A stretch of DNA of 48,229 nucleotides from CAXBCP01 sp963974055 (GTDB lineage: Bacteria > Pseudomonadota > Alphaproteobacteria > MPNO01 > UBA830): NCBI GenBank assembly GCA_963974055.1, contig CAXBCP010000034.1, positions 1 to 48,229 on the forward strand, written 5' to 3'. A model generated the notes under the pieces. It was not told where the DNA came from, ran no database searches, and saw only the letters and a list, made by a program, of their open reading frames with translations. Both the position numbers and the translations under genes were made by a program. Position 1 is the first letter of the stretch, and each line of letters starts with the position of its first letter. This document shows, piece by piece, positions 40,658 through 48,229 of the stretch.

Positions 40658-41872
40658 ATGTTGGATAAGATAAATTACGATCCGCCCCGGTCCGAAAACG
40701 GGCTGCGCCGGTCGATCGAAAATCTGCCGGGATCGCTGATCCGCCACGTCGCCGAACCCAATATGGGCCGCGACGGCCTGCTGAAGCTGTGGTTCGGCGA
40801 ACCCGACGTGCCGACGCCGCAATTCATCAAGGACGCGGCAACCGCGGCGCTGGCCGACAACCAGGTGTTTTACGCCCAGAATCGCGGCGTGCCGCTGCTG
40901 CGCCGGACGATTGCCGACTACGCGACCGGGCTGCACCGCCCGGAAACCGGCCACGATATCGCCATCGACCGCATCACCGTGTCGGGCTCCGGCATGAACG
41001 CCATCATGATGGTGTCGGAGGCGCTGATGTCGGCGGGCGATAACATGGTCGCTGTCGGCCCGATCTGGCCCAACTGCAAGGAAACCGTGCGCATCATGGA
41101 TGCCGAGGCGCGCCAGGTGTCGCTGCGGCTGGGCGATGACGGGCGCTGGCAGCTCGACATGGACGAACTGTTCGATGCCTGCGACGCCCGCACCCGCGCG
41201 ATCTTCATCAACTCGCCCGGCAACCCGACCGGCTGGGTGATGCCGCGCGACGACCAGCGGGCGGTGCTCGACGAATGCCGCCGCCGCGGCATCTGGCTGA
41301 TCGCCGACGAGGTCTATCTGCGCCTTGCCTATGAAACGGACCTGCCTTTGGGGCGCGCGCCGTCCTTCCTCGATATCGCGCAGCCCGACGACCGCCTGAT
41401 CGTCATCAATTCGTTTTCGAAATCGTGGTCGATGACCGGCTGGCGGCTCGGCTGGATCACCCACCCGGCGGATTGCGGCGAAGCGTTCGAAAAGCTGGTC
41501 GAATACAACATCGCCAACCCGACGACCTTCGTGCAATACGCCGGCGCGGTGGCGATCCGCGACGGCGAGGATTTCGTGGCGGAGACGGTCGACCGCTACC
41601 GCCGCAACCGCGATATCGTGGTCCAGCGCCTCGGCGCCATGAAGCGGGTGACGCTGTCGCGCCCCGAAGGCGCGTTCTATGCGTTTTTCGCGGTCGACGG
41701 GATGACGGATTCGGTCGCCTTCGCCCAGGAACTGATCGACAGTGTCGGCGTCGGCCTCGCCCCCGGCCGCGCGTTCAGCGAAGACGGCGAAGGCTGGATG
41801 CGCCTGTGCTTTGCGGCGGACACGGCGACCGTGTCGGCCGCCATGGACCGGCTGGACCCGGTGCTGGGGTAG
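40658..41872 (+). CDS. PLP-dependent aminotransferase, class I/II
   Basis: A 404-residue fold-type I aminotransferase. The NPTG motif is at 189-192, D217 and Y220 (ADEVY) contact the cofactor, K255 in NSFSKSWSMTGWR is the Schiff-base lysine, and R263 follows. N-terminal WFGEPDVPTPQFI binds substrate. Relatives act on aspartate, aromatic or branched-chain substrates. ATG at 40658; a parS site sits just upstream, so the promoter region overlaps or adjoins a ParB binding site. No operon partner follows, as the next genes are convergent. Confidence 0.88.
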   Translation: MLDKINYDPPRSENGLRRSIENLPGSLIRHVAEPNMGRDGLLKLWFGEPDVPTPQFIKDAATAALADNQVFYAQNRGVPLLRRTIADYATGLHRPETGHDIAIDRITVSGSGMNAIMMVSEALMSAGDNMVAVGPIWPNCKETVRIMDAEARQVSLRLGDDGRWQLDMDELFDACDARTRAIFINSPGNPTGWVMPRDDQRAVLDECRRRGIWLIADEVYLRLAYETDLPLGRAPSFLDIAQPDDRLIVINSFSKSWSMTGWRLGWITHPADCGEAFEKLVEYNIANPTTFVQYAGAVAIRDGEDFVAETVDRYRRNRDIVVQRLGAMKRVTLSRPEGAFYAFFAVDGMTDSVAFAQELIDSVGVGLAPGRAFSEDGEGWMRLCFAADTATVSAAMDRLDPVLG

Positions 41873-41893
41873 GCGGCGGCCGGACGGGCAATC

Positions 41894-41910
41894 CCGGGAG
41901 AGATTCCCGG
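41894..41910. terminator. Weak hairpin between convergent genes
   Basis: CCGGGA (41894-41899) and TCCCGG (41905-41910) form a six-base stem between the aminotransferase and the cysteine-hydrolase-like gene. No T-run. Confidence 0.3.
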
Positions 41911-41915
41911 CGCCG

Positions 41916-42515
41916 TCACAGCGCGGCAAGCACCTCGTCGCAGGTCGCAATCTCCGAAATCGTCGACAGCGAGCCGATTGTGGCATCGTGCGCTTCGTCG
42001 CTGAACGCCGCGCAGCCGTCGGACAGGACCACCGTATGGAAATCGCGGACATGGGCGTCACGCACCGTGGAGGCGACACCGCCATTGGTGACGATGCCGC
42101 CGAAAACCAGCGTGTCGATGCCGGCACGGCCCAAAACCCACTCTAGGCGGCTCTGGTAGAAGGCGGAAAAGGCGACTTTCTCGACGCTGAGATCGGCGGG
42201 CTGCAAATCGTCGATCAGCGCATGGCCGGCCGATCCCGGCGCGAAATCGCCCTTGCCGAGAAACGGACGCAGTTTTTTCAGATGGGGCGAGACGAAGGGC
42301 GTGCCGCCCTTGCCCGGCACCAGGGTGAAATGGGTCGATACGATCCAGCCGCCGGCGGCGCGCATGGCATCGGCGACCGGCGCGAGCCGGGCGGGCAGGG
42401 CGGCGATGGCGGGGCAGGACTGGTTCGCCCGCCCGTACGCGCCGTTCGGGTGCAGGAAATCGTTCTGCATGTCGACCAGGACAAGGGCCGTGGTCGCGGG
42501 AGTGAAGGCGGCCAT
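41916..42515 (-). CDS. Isochorismatase-fold cysteine hydrolase homologue lacking the catalytic Cys
   Basis: A 199-residue member of the isochorismatase/nicotinamidase superfamily. D15 (LVDMQNDF) and K113 (VEKVAFSAF) of the triad are present. The nucleophile position in the usual TNxCVxxT motif reads TNGGVAST, so it is G146 instead of Cys. Nicotinamidases, ureidoacrylate hydrolases and related enzymes need this Cys, while isochorismatases proper also use Gly or other residues there. The gene probably encodes an isochorismatase-type or non-canonical hydrolase. It shares the minus strand with the adjacent SDR gene. Confidence 0.78.
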   Translation of the reverse strand: MAAFTPATTALVLVDMQNDFLHPNGAYGRANQSCPAIAALPARLAPVADAMRAAGGWIVSTHFTLVPGKGGTPFVSPHLKKLRPFLGKGDFAPGSAGHALIDDLQPADLSVEKVAFSAFYQSRLEWVLGRAGIDTLVFGGIVTNGGVASTVRDAHVRDFHTVVLSDGCAAFSDEAHDATIGSLSTISEIATCDEVLAAL

Positions 42516-42543
42516 GGGGTGGCGCTCCCGTTACGTCGCCGGC

Positions 42544-43332
42544 CTAGACCACCGGCGACGCGCCGCCATCGACATTGATCGACGTGCCGCTGATGAACCC
42601 GGCCTGGTCGGAGGCGAGGAAGCAGGCGATATTCGCAAATTCCTCGGTCTCGCCGATCCGGCCGAGCGGGATGCCGCGGTCGTTGGCCATGTTCTGGACG
42701 AAAACCTCGTAATCGCCGCTGTTATCCGAAGCCTCGAAGGCGCGTTCCCACTGGCCCGATTTGATCAGCCCGACCATCAATGCGTTGACCAGCACGTTAT
42801 GGGGCGCGCCGTCGCCTGCCAGTATCTTGGTCAGCGCGAGCCCGGCGGCGCGCGACACCGCGGTCGGCGATCCGCCGGCCCGCGGCGCCTTTGCGCCGAT
42901 ATTGAGCACGTTGATGATGCGCCCCCATTTGCGCGACTTCATGCCCGGCAGGGCCGCACGGCACAGGCGGACCGCCGCCATCAGCTTGAGTTCGATGTCT
43001 TCGTACCATTCTTCGTCGGTGACGGTTTCGAACGGCTTGGCCAGCGACGTACCGGCATTGTTGACCAGGATATCGATCTTGCCGAGCGTGGTTTCGGCTT
43101 CGGCGAAGGCGGCATTGGTGGCCGCGGCGTCGAGCAGGTTGCAGGAAATGGCGACGACCTTGCCGGTTCCCGCCGCGTCGATCTCGGCGCGCGCCGCTTC
43201 CAGCACATCCGGCCGCCGCGCGAGAATGGCGACATCCGCGCCTGAATCGGCAAACCGGATTGCCATGCCCTTGCCCAGTCCTTCGCTGCCGCCGGTGATC
43301 AGCGCCGCGCGCCCGTCGAGTCTGATGTCCAT
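42544..43332 (-). CDS. SDR-family oxidoreductase with replaced active-site residues
   Basis: A 262-residue SDR. The cofactor loop TGGSEGLG (13-20), NNAG (91-94) and C-terminal FISGTSINVDGGASPVV are intact. The catalytic segment reads NVLNIGAKAPRAGGSPTAVSRAAG: Tyr and Lys of Y-x3-K are T157 and R161, and the serine position is L143/N144. It may bind NAD(P) but is unlikely to work by the classical mechanism. The gene follows the cysteine-hydrolase-like gene on the same strand with a 28-base gap. Several bacterial SDRs share this PTAVSRAA pattern from memory. Confidence 0.8.
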   Translation of the reverse strand: MDIRLDGRAALITGGSEGLGKGMAIRFADSGADVAILARRPDVLEAARAEIDAAGTGKVVAISCNLLDAAATNAAFAEAETTLGKIDILVNNAGTSLAKPFETVTDEEWYEDIELKLMAAVRLCRAALPGMKSRKWGRIINVLNIGAKAPRAGGSPTAVSRAAGLALTKILAGDGAPHNVLVNALMVGLIKSGQWERAFEASDNSGDYEVFVQNMANDRGIPLGRIGETEEFANIACFLASDQAGFISGTSINVDGGASPVV

Positions 43333-43445
43333 TTTTCTGGTCCTTGTGATTTAGCGGGCGCAGTTTGCGATGGCGCATCGCGCGTGACAACCGCTGTGTC
43401 ATTCCATCGCCGTTCGCAGTCTCGGGGACGCCGGTGGGGGCGCGG

Positions 43446-44717
43446 CTAGGCGGCGGCAGCCGCCGGTTCCGGCGGGGCGCTTTGGCTGGTCTTCGTCAGC
43501 AGAATGCCGACGATCACCAGGTTGACGCAGTTCGCCGCGACGCCGAGCAGGAAAGGCGTCGTGTAGCTGCCGGTGGCGTCGAACAGCGCGCCGCCCATCC
43601 AGCTGCCGAATCCCATGGCGCAGGCGCCGAACAGGAACACGATGCCGGTGCGCCGGCCGGCCTGGTCGACCGGCATGTATTCGCGGACGATCACCGCATA
43701 GACCGGGAAGATGCCGCCATAGCCGAGCCCGAACCCGATACCGACGACGTAGAGCAGGGTCGTGGTGTCGGCGACGGTCAGCAGGCCGAGCATTACCGCC
43801 TGGAGCGCCGAGAAACAGAACAGCGCGGCGAGCCCGCCGAACCGGTCGGACAGGAAGCCGACCAGCAATACGCGGCTGACGAAGGCCGCCATCAGCGTTA
43901 CCGACAGCACCGTCACCGCATCGGTCAGCGGCAGGCCGGTATCGCTGGCATAGGCGACAAGATGGGCGAGCGGCAGGGACATCGAGATGCAGCAGCCGAC
44001 GATTGCGGCGCACAGCATCATCTGGAGCGCGTTATAGCTGAGGCTGGTATCGCCCTTGCGCGGGCGGCGGCGTGCGCGTCCCTTGCTGTCCGTGGCGTCG
44101 AGCGCCTCGGCGGCGGCAAGGGTCTCCAGTTCCGGCGGTTTTCGTGTGAACACCAGGCAGATCGGCAGCATGATGCAGGCCGCGATCACCCCGAAACCTA
44201 TGAATCCGTGACGCCAGCCGATTTCGCTGACGGCATAGCCGAAAATCGGCGGCCATACGATGCCGGACAGGCTCTGGCCGCTGGCGACAATCCCGACCAC
44301 CATGCCGCGCCGGCGTTCGTACCATTTCGAGATATTCGCCATCAGCGGCGCATACAGGCTGCCCTGCCCGAGGAATCCGAACAGCACGAGGTAGATCGCG
44401 TAGAGCTGCCACTGGGCATCGACCATCGTGGTCAGGATGGACCCGGCGACGATCGCGCAGGCGGCGATGGCCGGCAGCACCACGGCGCCGACCCGGTCGA
44501 GCAGGTATCCCATCAGGATGCCGCCCAGCCCGCCGCCGATGAACTGCAGCGAAAACGCCAGCGACGGCACCTCGCGCGGCCAGCCGAATTCGAGCGCCAG
44601 ATCCTTCAGCGTGACGGACAGCAGGAACAGGCTGCCCGACCCGACGAAGATCAGCGCCAGCGACGCGGCCAGAACGTAGAAGCGGAATTTGAGAAGCGCA
44701 TGGAGATGTTCGGACAT
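43446..44717 (-). CDS. MFS transporter
   Basis: A 423-residue, twelve-segment membrane protein with a long cytoplasmic loop in the centre (about 215-250, rich in Arg/Lys: GRARRRPRKG). MFS signatures are visible: GYLLDRVGAVVLPA near residue 78 and KWYERRRGMVVGIVASGQSLSG near 130 (the oxalate/monocarboxylate-porter-like pattern), with GFLSDRFGG in the second half. This subgroup moves carboxylates. The start MSEHLHALL at 44717 gives a short N-terminal tail before the first helix; longer starts would add unrelated residues. Confidence 0.87.
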   Translation of the reverse strand: MSEHLHALLKFRFYVLAASLALIFVGSGSLFLLSVTLKDLALEFGWPREVPSLAFSLQFIGGGLGGILMGYLLDRVGAVVLPAIAACAIVAGSILTTMVDAQWQLYAIYLVLFGFLGQGSLYAPLMANISKWYERRRGMVVGIVASGQSLSGIVWPPIFGYAVSEIGWRHGFIGFGVIAACIMLPICLVFTRKPPELETLAAAEALDATDSKGRARRRPRKGDTSLSYNALQMMLCAAIVGCCISMSLPLAHLVAYASDTGLPLTDAVTVLSVTLMAAFVSRVLLVGFLSDRFGGLAALFCFSALQAVMLGLLTVADTTTLLYVVGIGFGLGYGGIFPVYAVIVREYMPVDQAGRRTGIVFLFGACAMGFGSWMGGALFDATGSYTTPFLLGVAANCVNLVIVGILLTKTSQSAPPEPAAAAA

Positions 44718-44842
44718 CGAGGAAGCTGCCACCTGTTGGATGTCCTGTTCTATAGCGTGATTGATGCGCCGCGGACAGGGGCAAGCCATGCGCCGGACGC
44801 GGGCCTGTTTGGCGCATGGTGCGTGGAGAAAACGCCTGTCCG

Positions 44843-45367
44843 TCAGGCCATCCGCGCTACGAAGCGGCAGGTATCGCCGCCGGTGACGGCGGCGCATTCG
44901 ATCTCTTCCACGTCGGGGTCGACCGAAAAGATAATACCGCCGAGGGCTTCGGTCAGGCCGAGTATGGGGGCGCAGACCGGGCAGTCCGAGGCGCCGTTTT
45001 CGGCGTGGTCGTGGCCTTCGGCGAAGGGGCTGCTCGTCACGTCGAGGGTCATTTCGCCCGGGGTGTGCGGGCCGAACCGCCAGCCGCCCCAGCCCATGTC
45101 GGCGGCGAGGTTCACGGCGGCGTTGAGAAATATCTCGCGCGCCGCCGGGCCGAGTTCGTGGCGGTAATGCTTGACCGACTGGCCGGAATGTTCGGCGATG
45201 GATTCCGCGAAGGCGGCGAACATGGTGTAGCGGGCGTCATCGTCGAGCCGGCGGAACGCATCCATGAACGCGTCGGCGCGCATCAGGAACAGCCGCGTCG
45301 GGCCGTCGCGCAACTCGCCCAGGGCCGGGTCGCGGGAAATACGGTCGTAAAGACGGTTCGAGCTCAT
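44843..45367 (-). CDS. V4R-like domain protein
   Basis: A 174-residue protein. The C-terminal half carries SDCPVCAPILGLTEALGG and EIECAAVTGGDTCRFVA, the pattern of the V4R (4-vinyl reductase) small-molecule-binding domain, including conserved cysteines. The N-terminal half is helical (LFLMRADAFMDAFRRL). V4R domains sense aromatic ligands or metals, or act as vinyl-reductase partners. The gene is ten bases after the YgiC-like gene and forms one minus-strand unit with it and the YgiB-like gene. Confidence 0.65.
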   Translation of the reverse strand: MSSNRLYDRISRDPALGELRDGPTRLFLMRADAFMDAFRRLDDDARYTMFAAFAESIAEHSGQSVKHYRHELGPAAREIFLNAAVNLAADMGWGGWRFGPHTPGEMTLDVTSSPFAEGHDHAENGASDCPVCAPILGLTEALGGIIFSVDPDVEEIECAAVTGGDTCRFVARMA

Positions 45368-45377
45368 GACGGCGAGT

Positions 45378-46538
45378 TTAGTCCGAAATGATATGCGGCA
45401 CGAATCGCGCGTTATTGCCGGTGACCAGCGATGTATCTTCGCGGATGCCGATGCCGCAGGGCTGGCTCGCGACCAGCCACGATCCGATCATGGGGAAATT
45501 CCCGGCGAAGTCGGGCAGGGGATGCAGCGCCTGGATGATATGGCCTTCGGTGCCGTAATCGCCCGCGATGCTGATCGTGCGCTCGCCGTCCTGGAAGATT
45601 TCGACATTCGCCCCTTCGCGGGAAAACAGGGGCTTGCGCACGTAGTCGCCGCCGAGCGACGCCGCGCCCGCATCGCCGTCGAAAAACGCGGGCAGGAGGT
45701 TCGGGTGGCCTTCGAACATTTCCCACAGCAGCGGCAGCAGGCCCTTGTTCGACAGGATGGATTTCCAGCCGGGCTCGATAAAGCGCGTGTTGCTGGTCGG
45801 CACGTTTTTGCCGAATTCGTCGGTCATGATCCATTCCCACGGGTACAGCTTGAACAGGTGGGTAATGGGTTCGTCCTGCAGGTCGGTAAACCCGCCCCGG
45901 GTATCGATGCCGATATCCTCGATATAGATCAGCCTGGTTTCGACCCCGCCCTGGCGGGCGCAGTCGGCCAGGTATTCGACGGTGCCTTCGTCTTCTTCCG
46001 ATTCCTTGCAGCAGGCGAGATGCAGCATGCCCGATATGCCCATCCGGCCGAACGTGCCGGTCAGCGCTTCGTGCAGCGAATTGAACTGGTCGCTGTCCTC
46101 GGGAATCAGGCCGCGTTCGATCGCCTGTTCCAGCCAGACCCACTGGAACACGCCGGATTCGTAAAGCGACGTCGGGGTGTCGGCATTGTATTCGAACAGC
46201 TTGGCTGGACCCTTGCCGTCATAGGCGAAATCCATGCGGCCATACAGGTTGCGATGCTGCTGCGACCAGCTGTCGGCGACGAAATCCCAGAACGTCTCGG
46301 GGATGCCGAGCCGCGCCATAACCGCGTCGTCCGCCAGCGCGCGTTCGACCACCTGGAAGCACATCTGTTCGATCTCGGCGCTCGGATCCTCGAGATCGTC
46401 TTCGATCTCGCGCAGGGTGAACCGGTAGCAGGCGCTTTCGTCCCAGTAGACTTCGTTGTCGATGGTATGGAAGCGGAACCCGTGGGCCTCCGCTGTGTCG
46501 CGCCAGTCGTCGCGCGGCTCAACCGTTATGCGTTCCAT
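45378..46538 (-). CDS. Glutathionylspermidine synthase-like ATP-grasp protein (YgiC/YjfC family)
   Basis: A 386-residue protein of the glutathionylspermidine synthase C-terminal (GSP_synth) family. Visible: FEYNADTPTSL at 115-125, KLYPWEWIMTDEFG, the ILSNKGLLPLLWEMF helix, VRKPLFSREGANV (a triphosphate-binding strand) and GSWLVASQPCGIGIREDTSLVTGN near the end. Enzymes of this family ligate a polyamine or peptide to a carboxylate with ATP, but YgiC and YjfC themselves have no known substrate in vivo. In enterobacteria the gene follows ygiB, and the same order exists here. Confidence 0.9.
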   Translation of the reverse strand: MERITVEPRDDWRDTAEAHGFRFHTIDNEVYWDESACYRFTLREIEDDLEDPSAEIEQMCFQVVERALADDAVMARLGIPETFWDFVADSWSQQHRNLYGRMDFAYDGKGPAKLFEYNADTPTSLYESGVFQWVWLEQAIERGLIPEDSDQFNSLHEALTGTFGRMGISGMLHLACCKESEEDEGTVEYLADCARQGGVETRLIYIEDIGIDTRGGFTDLQDEPITHLFKLYPWEWIMTDEFGKNVPTSNTRFIEPGWKSILSNKGLLPLLWEMFEGHPNLLPAFFDGDAGAASLGGDYVRKPLFSREGANVEIFQDGERTISIAGDYGTEGHIIQALHPLPDFAGNFPMIGSWLVASQPCGIGIREDTSLVTGNNARFVPHIISD

Positions 46539-46559
46539 GGGGGCGACCCGGAGCCCGGG

Positions 46560-47102
46560 TCAGCCGCCGAAGGAGCGTCGCATCGGGCTGCGCGCACCCG
46601 CGCCGAAGCCGCCGCGCGACACGGTGCGGGTCTTGGCCGACGCCGTCTGTGTCGTGCTGCGGGCGACCTGGGTGCGTCCGGTGGATTTGGCCACCGCCTT
46701 GTTGTCGCCGGTGCGGAACGTGCTGCGGTCATTGGCCGACTTGTACAGCGGCTGTCCCGCGCCGCGGCGGCCGCCCGACAGCATGCTGCCCATCAGGTAG
46801 CCCGCCATCAGCGGCATGAAGACGCTGCCGCCCGACGCCGTGCGCTGGGGCGCGACCTCGCATTTCTCGGCGCCGAAATCGACTTCGCAGTCTTCGCGCT
46901 TGCTGTATTTCGGCGCAACGTTCACATGGTTTGCTTGGGCTTCCCTGTAATTGGCCTCGCATTCCTGCGCGCTGAAACCCAGTGTCGTGCACTGTTTGAC
47001 GGATTCGAACAGGGCGGTATCGACCTTCGCTTCTTCGCAGGCGGCGACAAGCAGAAGCCCGGTGCCCATGGCGACAAGCCTGACCGATTTTGAACGTTTC
47101 AT
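46560..47102 (-). CDS. YgiB-like lipoprotein (DUF1190)
   Basis: A 180-residue exported protein. MKRSKSVRLVAMGTGLLLVAAC carries a signal with lipobox LVAAC, so the mature protein begins at C22. The body has CTTLGFSAQECEANYREAQANH, the DUF1190 core with paired cysteines, then a Gly/Arg/Ser/Thr-rich C-terminal tail (TVSRGGFGAGARSPMRRSFGG). DUF1190 proteins sit beside YgiC-like synthetases, as here, 21 bases upstream. The start at 47102 was chosen for the signal; a longer frame upstream lacks sense. Confidence 0.85.
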   Translation of the reverse strand: MKRSKSVRLVAMGTGLLLVAACEEAKVDTALFESVKQCTTLGFSAQECEANYREAQANHVNVAPKYSKREDCEVDFGAEKCEVAPQRTASGGSVFMPLMAGYLMGSMLSGGRRGAGQPLYKSANDRSTFRTGDNKAVAKSTGRTQVARSTTQTASAKTRTVSRGGFGAGARSPMRRSFGG

Positions 47103-47278
47103 GGCGCGGAAATCCCTGATGTTTGTTCTGTACAGGTTATATAGCACTGTTGATGCCGGATTTCCCTGTTTGACGACGGAAAAATTCACAGGGTGCAGCG
47201 GTGCAATGGACTTGTCCTTCCCGGAAACCTAGAATTCCGCCAAAGGCCGGAATACGGCGGCAAACGGGGAGATTGCGC

Positions 47279-48142
47279 ATGGCGACCGCGACGACGGAAA
47301 TATCCATTACCGATATCGACTACCTCACCCATGGCGACCGCGCCCTGAAGATGCGCCTGTTCCGCCCGCAGAGCGATGCGCCGCTGGCGGTGATCGTCGA
47401 TGTGCATGGCGGCGCCTGGAACACCGGCAGCCTCGACGGCTGCCGCGACCGCGACATGGCCCTCGCCGAGGCGGGTTTCGCCGTCGCGGCTGTCGATTTC
47501 CGGCAGGCGGCGGACGGCTATCCGACATCGCTGGCCGATATCAACTACGCGGTGCGGTATCTCAAGGCGCGCGCCGGCGAATTCGGCATCGATTCAGGCC
47601 GTGTCGGCTATTCGGGCCAGTCGAGCGGCGGCCACCTGGCGATGCTCGCCGCGATGCGCCCCCGCGATTCCCGTTATGCGGCAATTCCGCTGGCCGGCAT
47701 CGGCGAAAACGACGGGATCGACGCGACGGTGCGCTGCGTCGGCATGCTGTGGCCGGTGATCAACCCGCTGTCGCGGTACCGGAATGCCCTGCGCCAGCGC
47801 AACAGCGACGATCCGCCTGCATGGGTCGGCGATATCCCCGAACGCCACGATATATACTGGGGCGACGAAACGGCGATGCGCGAAGGCAATCCGGTCACGA
47901 TCCTGGAGGAGGGCGAACCTGCCGAAACGCCGCCCGCGCTGTGGGTGCAGGGCCGGCCCGATCCGGTGCACGACTATCACGACCCGGAGTCCGGCGGCGA
48001 CCTGAACGAACCCGAACGGTTTGCCGGGCTATACCGCGCAGCCGGCGGCGACATCGATATTGTCGATATCGAACAGGCTGCCAAGACGACCGAAACGACG
48101 GTCGGCCCGCTGATCGACTTTTATCGCGCGCATCTGGGATAG
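47279..48142 (+). CDS. Alpha/beta hydrolase (esterase/kynurenine-formamidase-like)
   Basis: A 287-residue hydrolase. VDVHGGAWNTG near 41-51 is the HGG oxyanion motif of the hormone-sensitive-lipase and formamidase group; G112-x-S-x-G in GYSGQSSGGHLA is the nucleophile elbow, and D and H of the triad are expected near 245-270. ATG 47279 follows GGGGAGA. It is divergent from the YgiB-like gene across 176 bases and monocistronic. Substrate may be an ester or formamide of an aromatic or amino acid. Confidence 0.82.
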   Translation: MATATTEISITDIDYLTHGDRALKMRLFRPQSDAPLAVIVDVHGGAWNTGSLDGCRDRDMALAEAGFAVAAVDFRQAADGYPTSLADINYAVRYLKARAGEFGIDSGRVGYSGQSSGGHLAMLAAMRPRDSRYAAIPLAGIGENDGIDATVRCVGMLWPVINPLSRYRNALRQRNSDDPPAWVGDIPERHDIYWGDETAMREGNPVTILEEGEPAETPPALWVQGRPDPVHDYHDPESGGDLNEPERFAGLYRAAGGDIDIVDIEQAAKTTETTVGPLIDFYRAHLG

Positions 48143-48166
48143 GGGCGGGCTGCTGCGCCCGCGCCC

Positions 48167-48189
48167 GCGTCAGGGCGTCAGGGCGTCAG
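48167..48189. repeat. Short tandem repeat GCGTCAGG
   Basis: The 8-base unit GCGTCAGG occurs twice in full (48167-48182), followed by GCGTCAG. It lies at the 3' end of the minus-strand gene that begins beyond the window. Too short to say more. Confidence 0.5.
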
Positions 48190-48229
48190 TATCTGCCGCA
48201 GGGCCTTGCTTGCCGCCATGTTTTCAAGC
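48178..48229 (-). CDS. C-terminal end of an unidentified gene
   Basis: Reading the minus strand, an open frame enters from the window edge and ends at TGA (48180-48178) after LENMAASKALRQILTP. Sixteen residues are too few to name a family. Position just downstream of a convergent gene and lack of other candidates support a real gene. Confidence 0.35.
   Translation of the reverse strand, partial: LENMAASKALRQILTP

Noticed and set aside
40643..42127. Minus-strand open frame of about 490 codons over the aminotransferase
   Set aside because: The plus strand carries the full aminotransferase motif set, and the antisense product is low-complexity.
43365..45167. 600-codon plus-strand open frame across the MFS gene
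   Set aside because: Gln/Arg/Glu/Asp/Ala-rich with no domain; the minus strand has twelve transmembrane segments and MFS motifs.
45366..47093. 575-codon plus-strand open frame across the YgiC/YgiB-like genes
   Set aside because: No known domain, and the minus strand carries strong family matches with signal peptide and lipobox.
48167..48189. Possible CRISPR-like repeat at the right edge
   Set aside because: The unit is 8 bases with no spacers; it is only a short tandem repeat.

Overview
The window reads as chromosomal DNA of a high-GC alphaproteobacterium, plausibly a free-living Rhodospirillales-like heterotroph. This rests on family content and base composition, not on a marker gene. I see no rRNA, tRNA, CRISPR array or insertion sequence. 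Genes are dense, many overlap by ATGA/GTGA, and almost all are accessory catabolic or transport genes.

Layout. 1-2.2 kb: the start of a PhzF-like gene, a palindromic intergenic repeat, a cupin, and an AT-richer gene for a PD-(D/E)XK nuclease-like protein that looks acquired. 2.3-6 kb: a hydantoinase/oxoprolinase pair (HyuA, HyuB), divergent from an OsmC peroxidase. 6.6-11 kb: a tightly packed operon of GST, MarR regulator, Rieske oxygenase, SDR and an orphan periplasmic binding protein. Two similar palindromes lie over the promoters of this operon and of hyuAB. 11-18 kb: peroxiredoxin, a small secreted protein, a CMD-family protein, a crotonase, an acyl-CoA ligase, a second Rieske oxygenase and a secreted M23 peptidase. 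18-21.9 kb: a second HyuA-HyuB pair. 21.8-25.5 kb (minus strand): a three-gene operon of fatty acid desaturase, GH3-type acyl-amido synthetase and HpnA-like NAD epimerase, which looks like a small undescribed biosynthetic pathway. 25.8-28.8 kb: a complete TRAP transporter. 28.9-32.8 kb: cold-shock protein, TauD-like dioxygenase, a universal stress protein behind a perfect FNR box, a gentisate-dioxygenase-like bicupin and a GST. 32.8-37.7 kb (minus): 3-hydroxyacyl-CoA dehydrogenase-like and opine dehydrogenase-like genes, a flavin monooxygenase, an aldo/keto reductase and a small membrane protein. 37.8-38.7 kb: an alpha/beta hydrolase broken by a one-base frameshift. 38.8-39.7 kb: a PEP-CTERM secreted protein behind a textbook sigma-54 promoter. 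39.8-44.7 kb: a YrdC-like protein, an aminotransferase whose upstream region contains a perfect 16-bp parS site, a cysteine-hydrolase homologue and an SDR that both lack their catalytic residues, and an MFS transporter. 44.8-47.1 kb (minus): a YgiB/YgiC-like pair with a V4R-domain protein. 47.3 kb to the end: an alpha/beta hydrolase and the tail of another gene.

How it fits together. The oxygenases, GSTs, SDRs, CoA ligase, crotonase, hydantoinases and TRAP/NMT1 binding proteins point to uptake and breakdown of aromatic or amide compounds. No Rieske reductase is encoded here, so electron donors must come from elsewhere. The sites of most general interest are the parS palindrome, the sigma-54 promoter of the PEP-CTERM gene, the FNR box, the desaturase-GH3-epimerase operon and the group of enzyme homologues with degenerate active sites.
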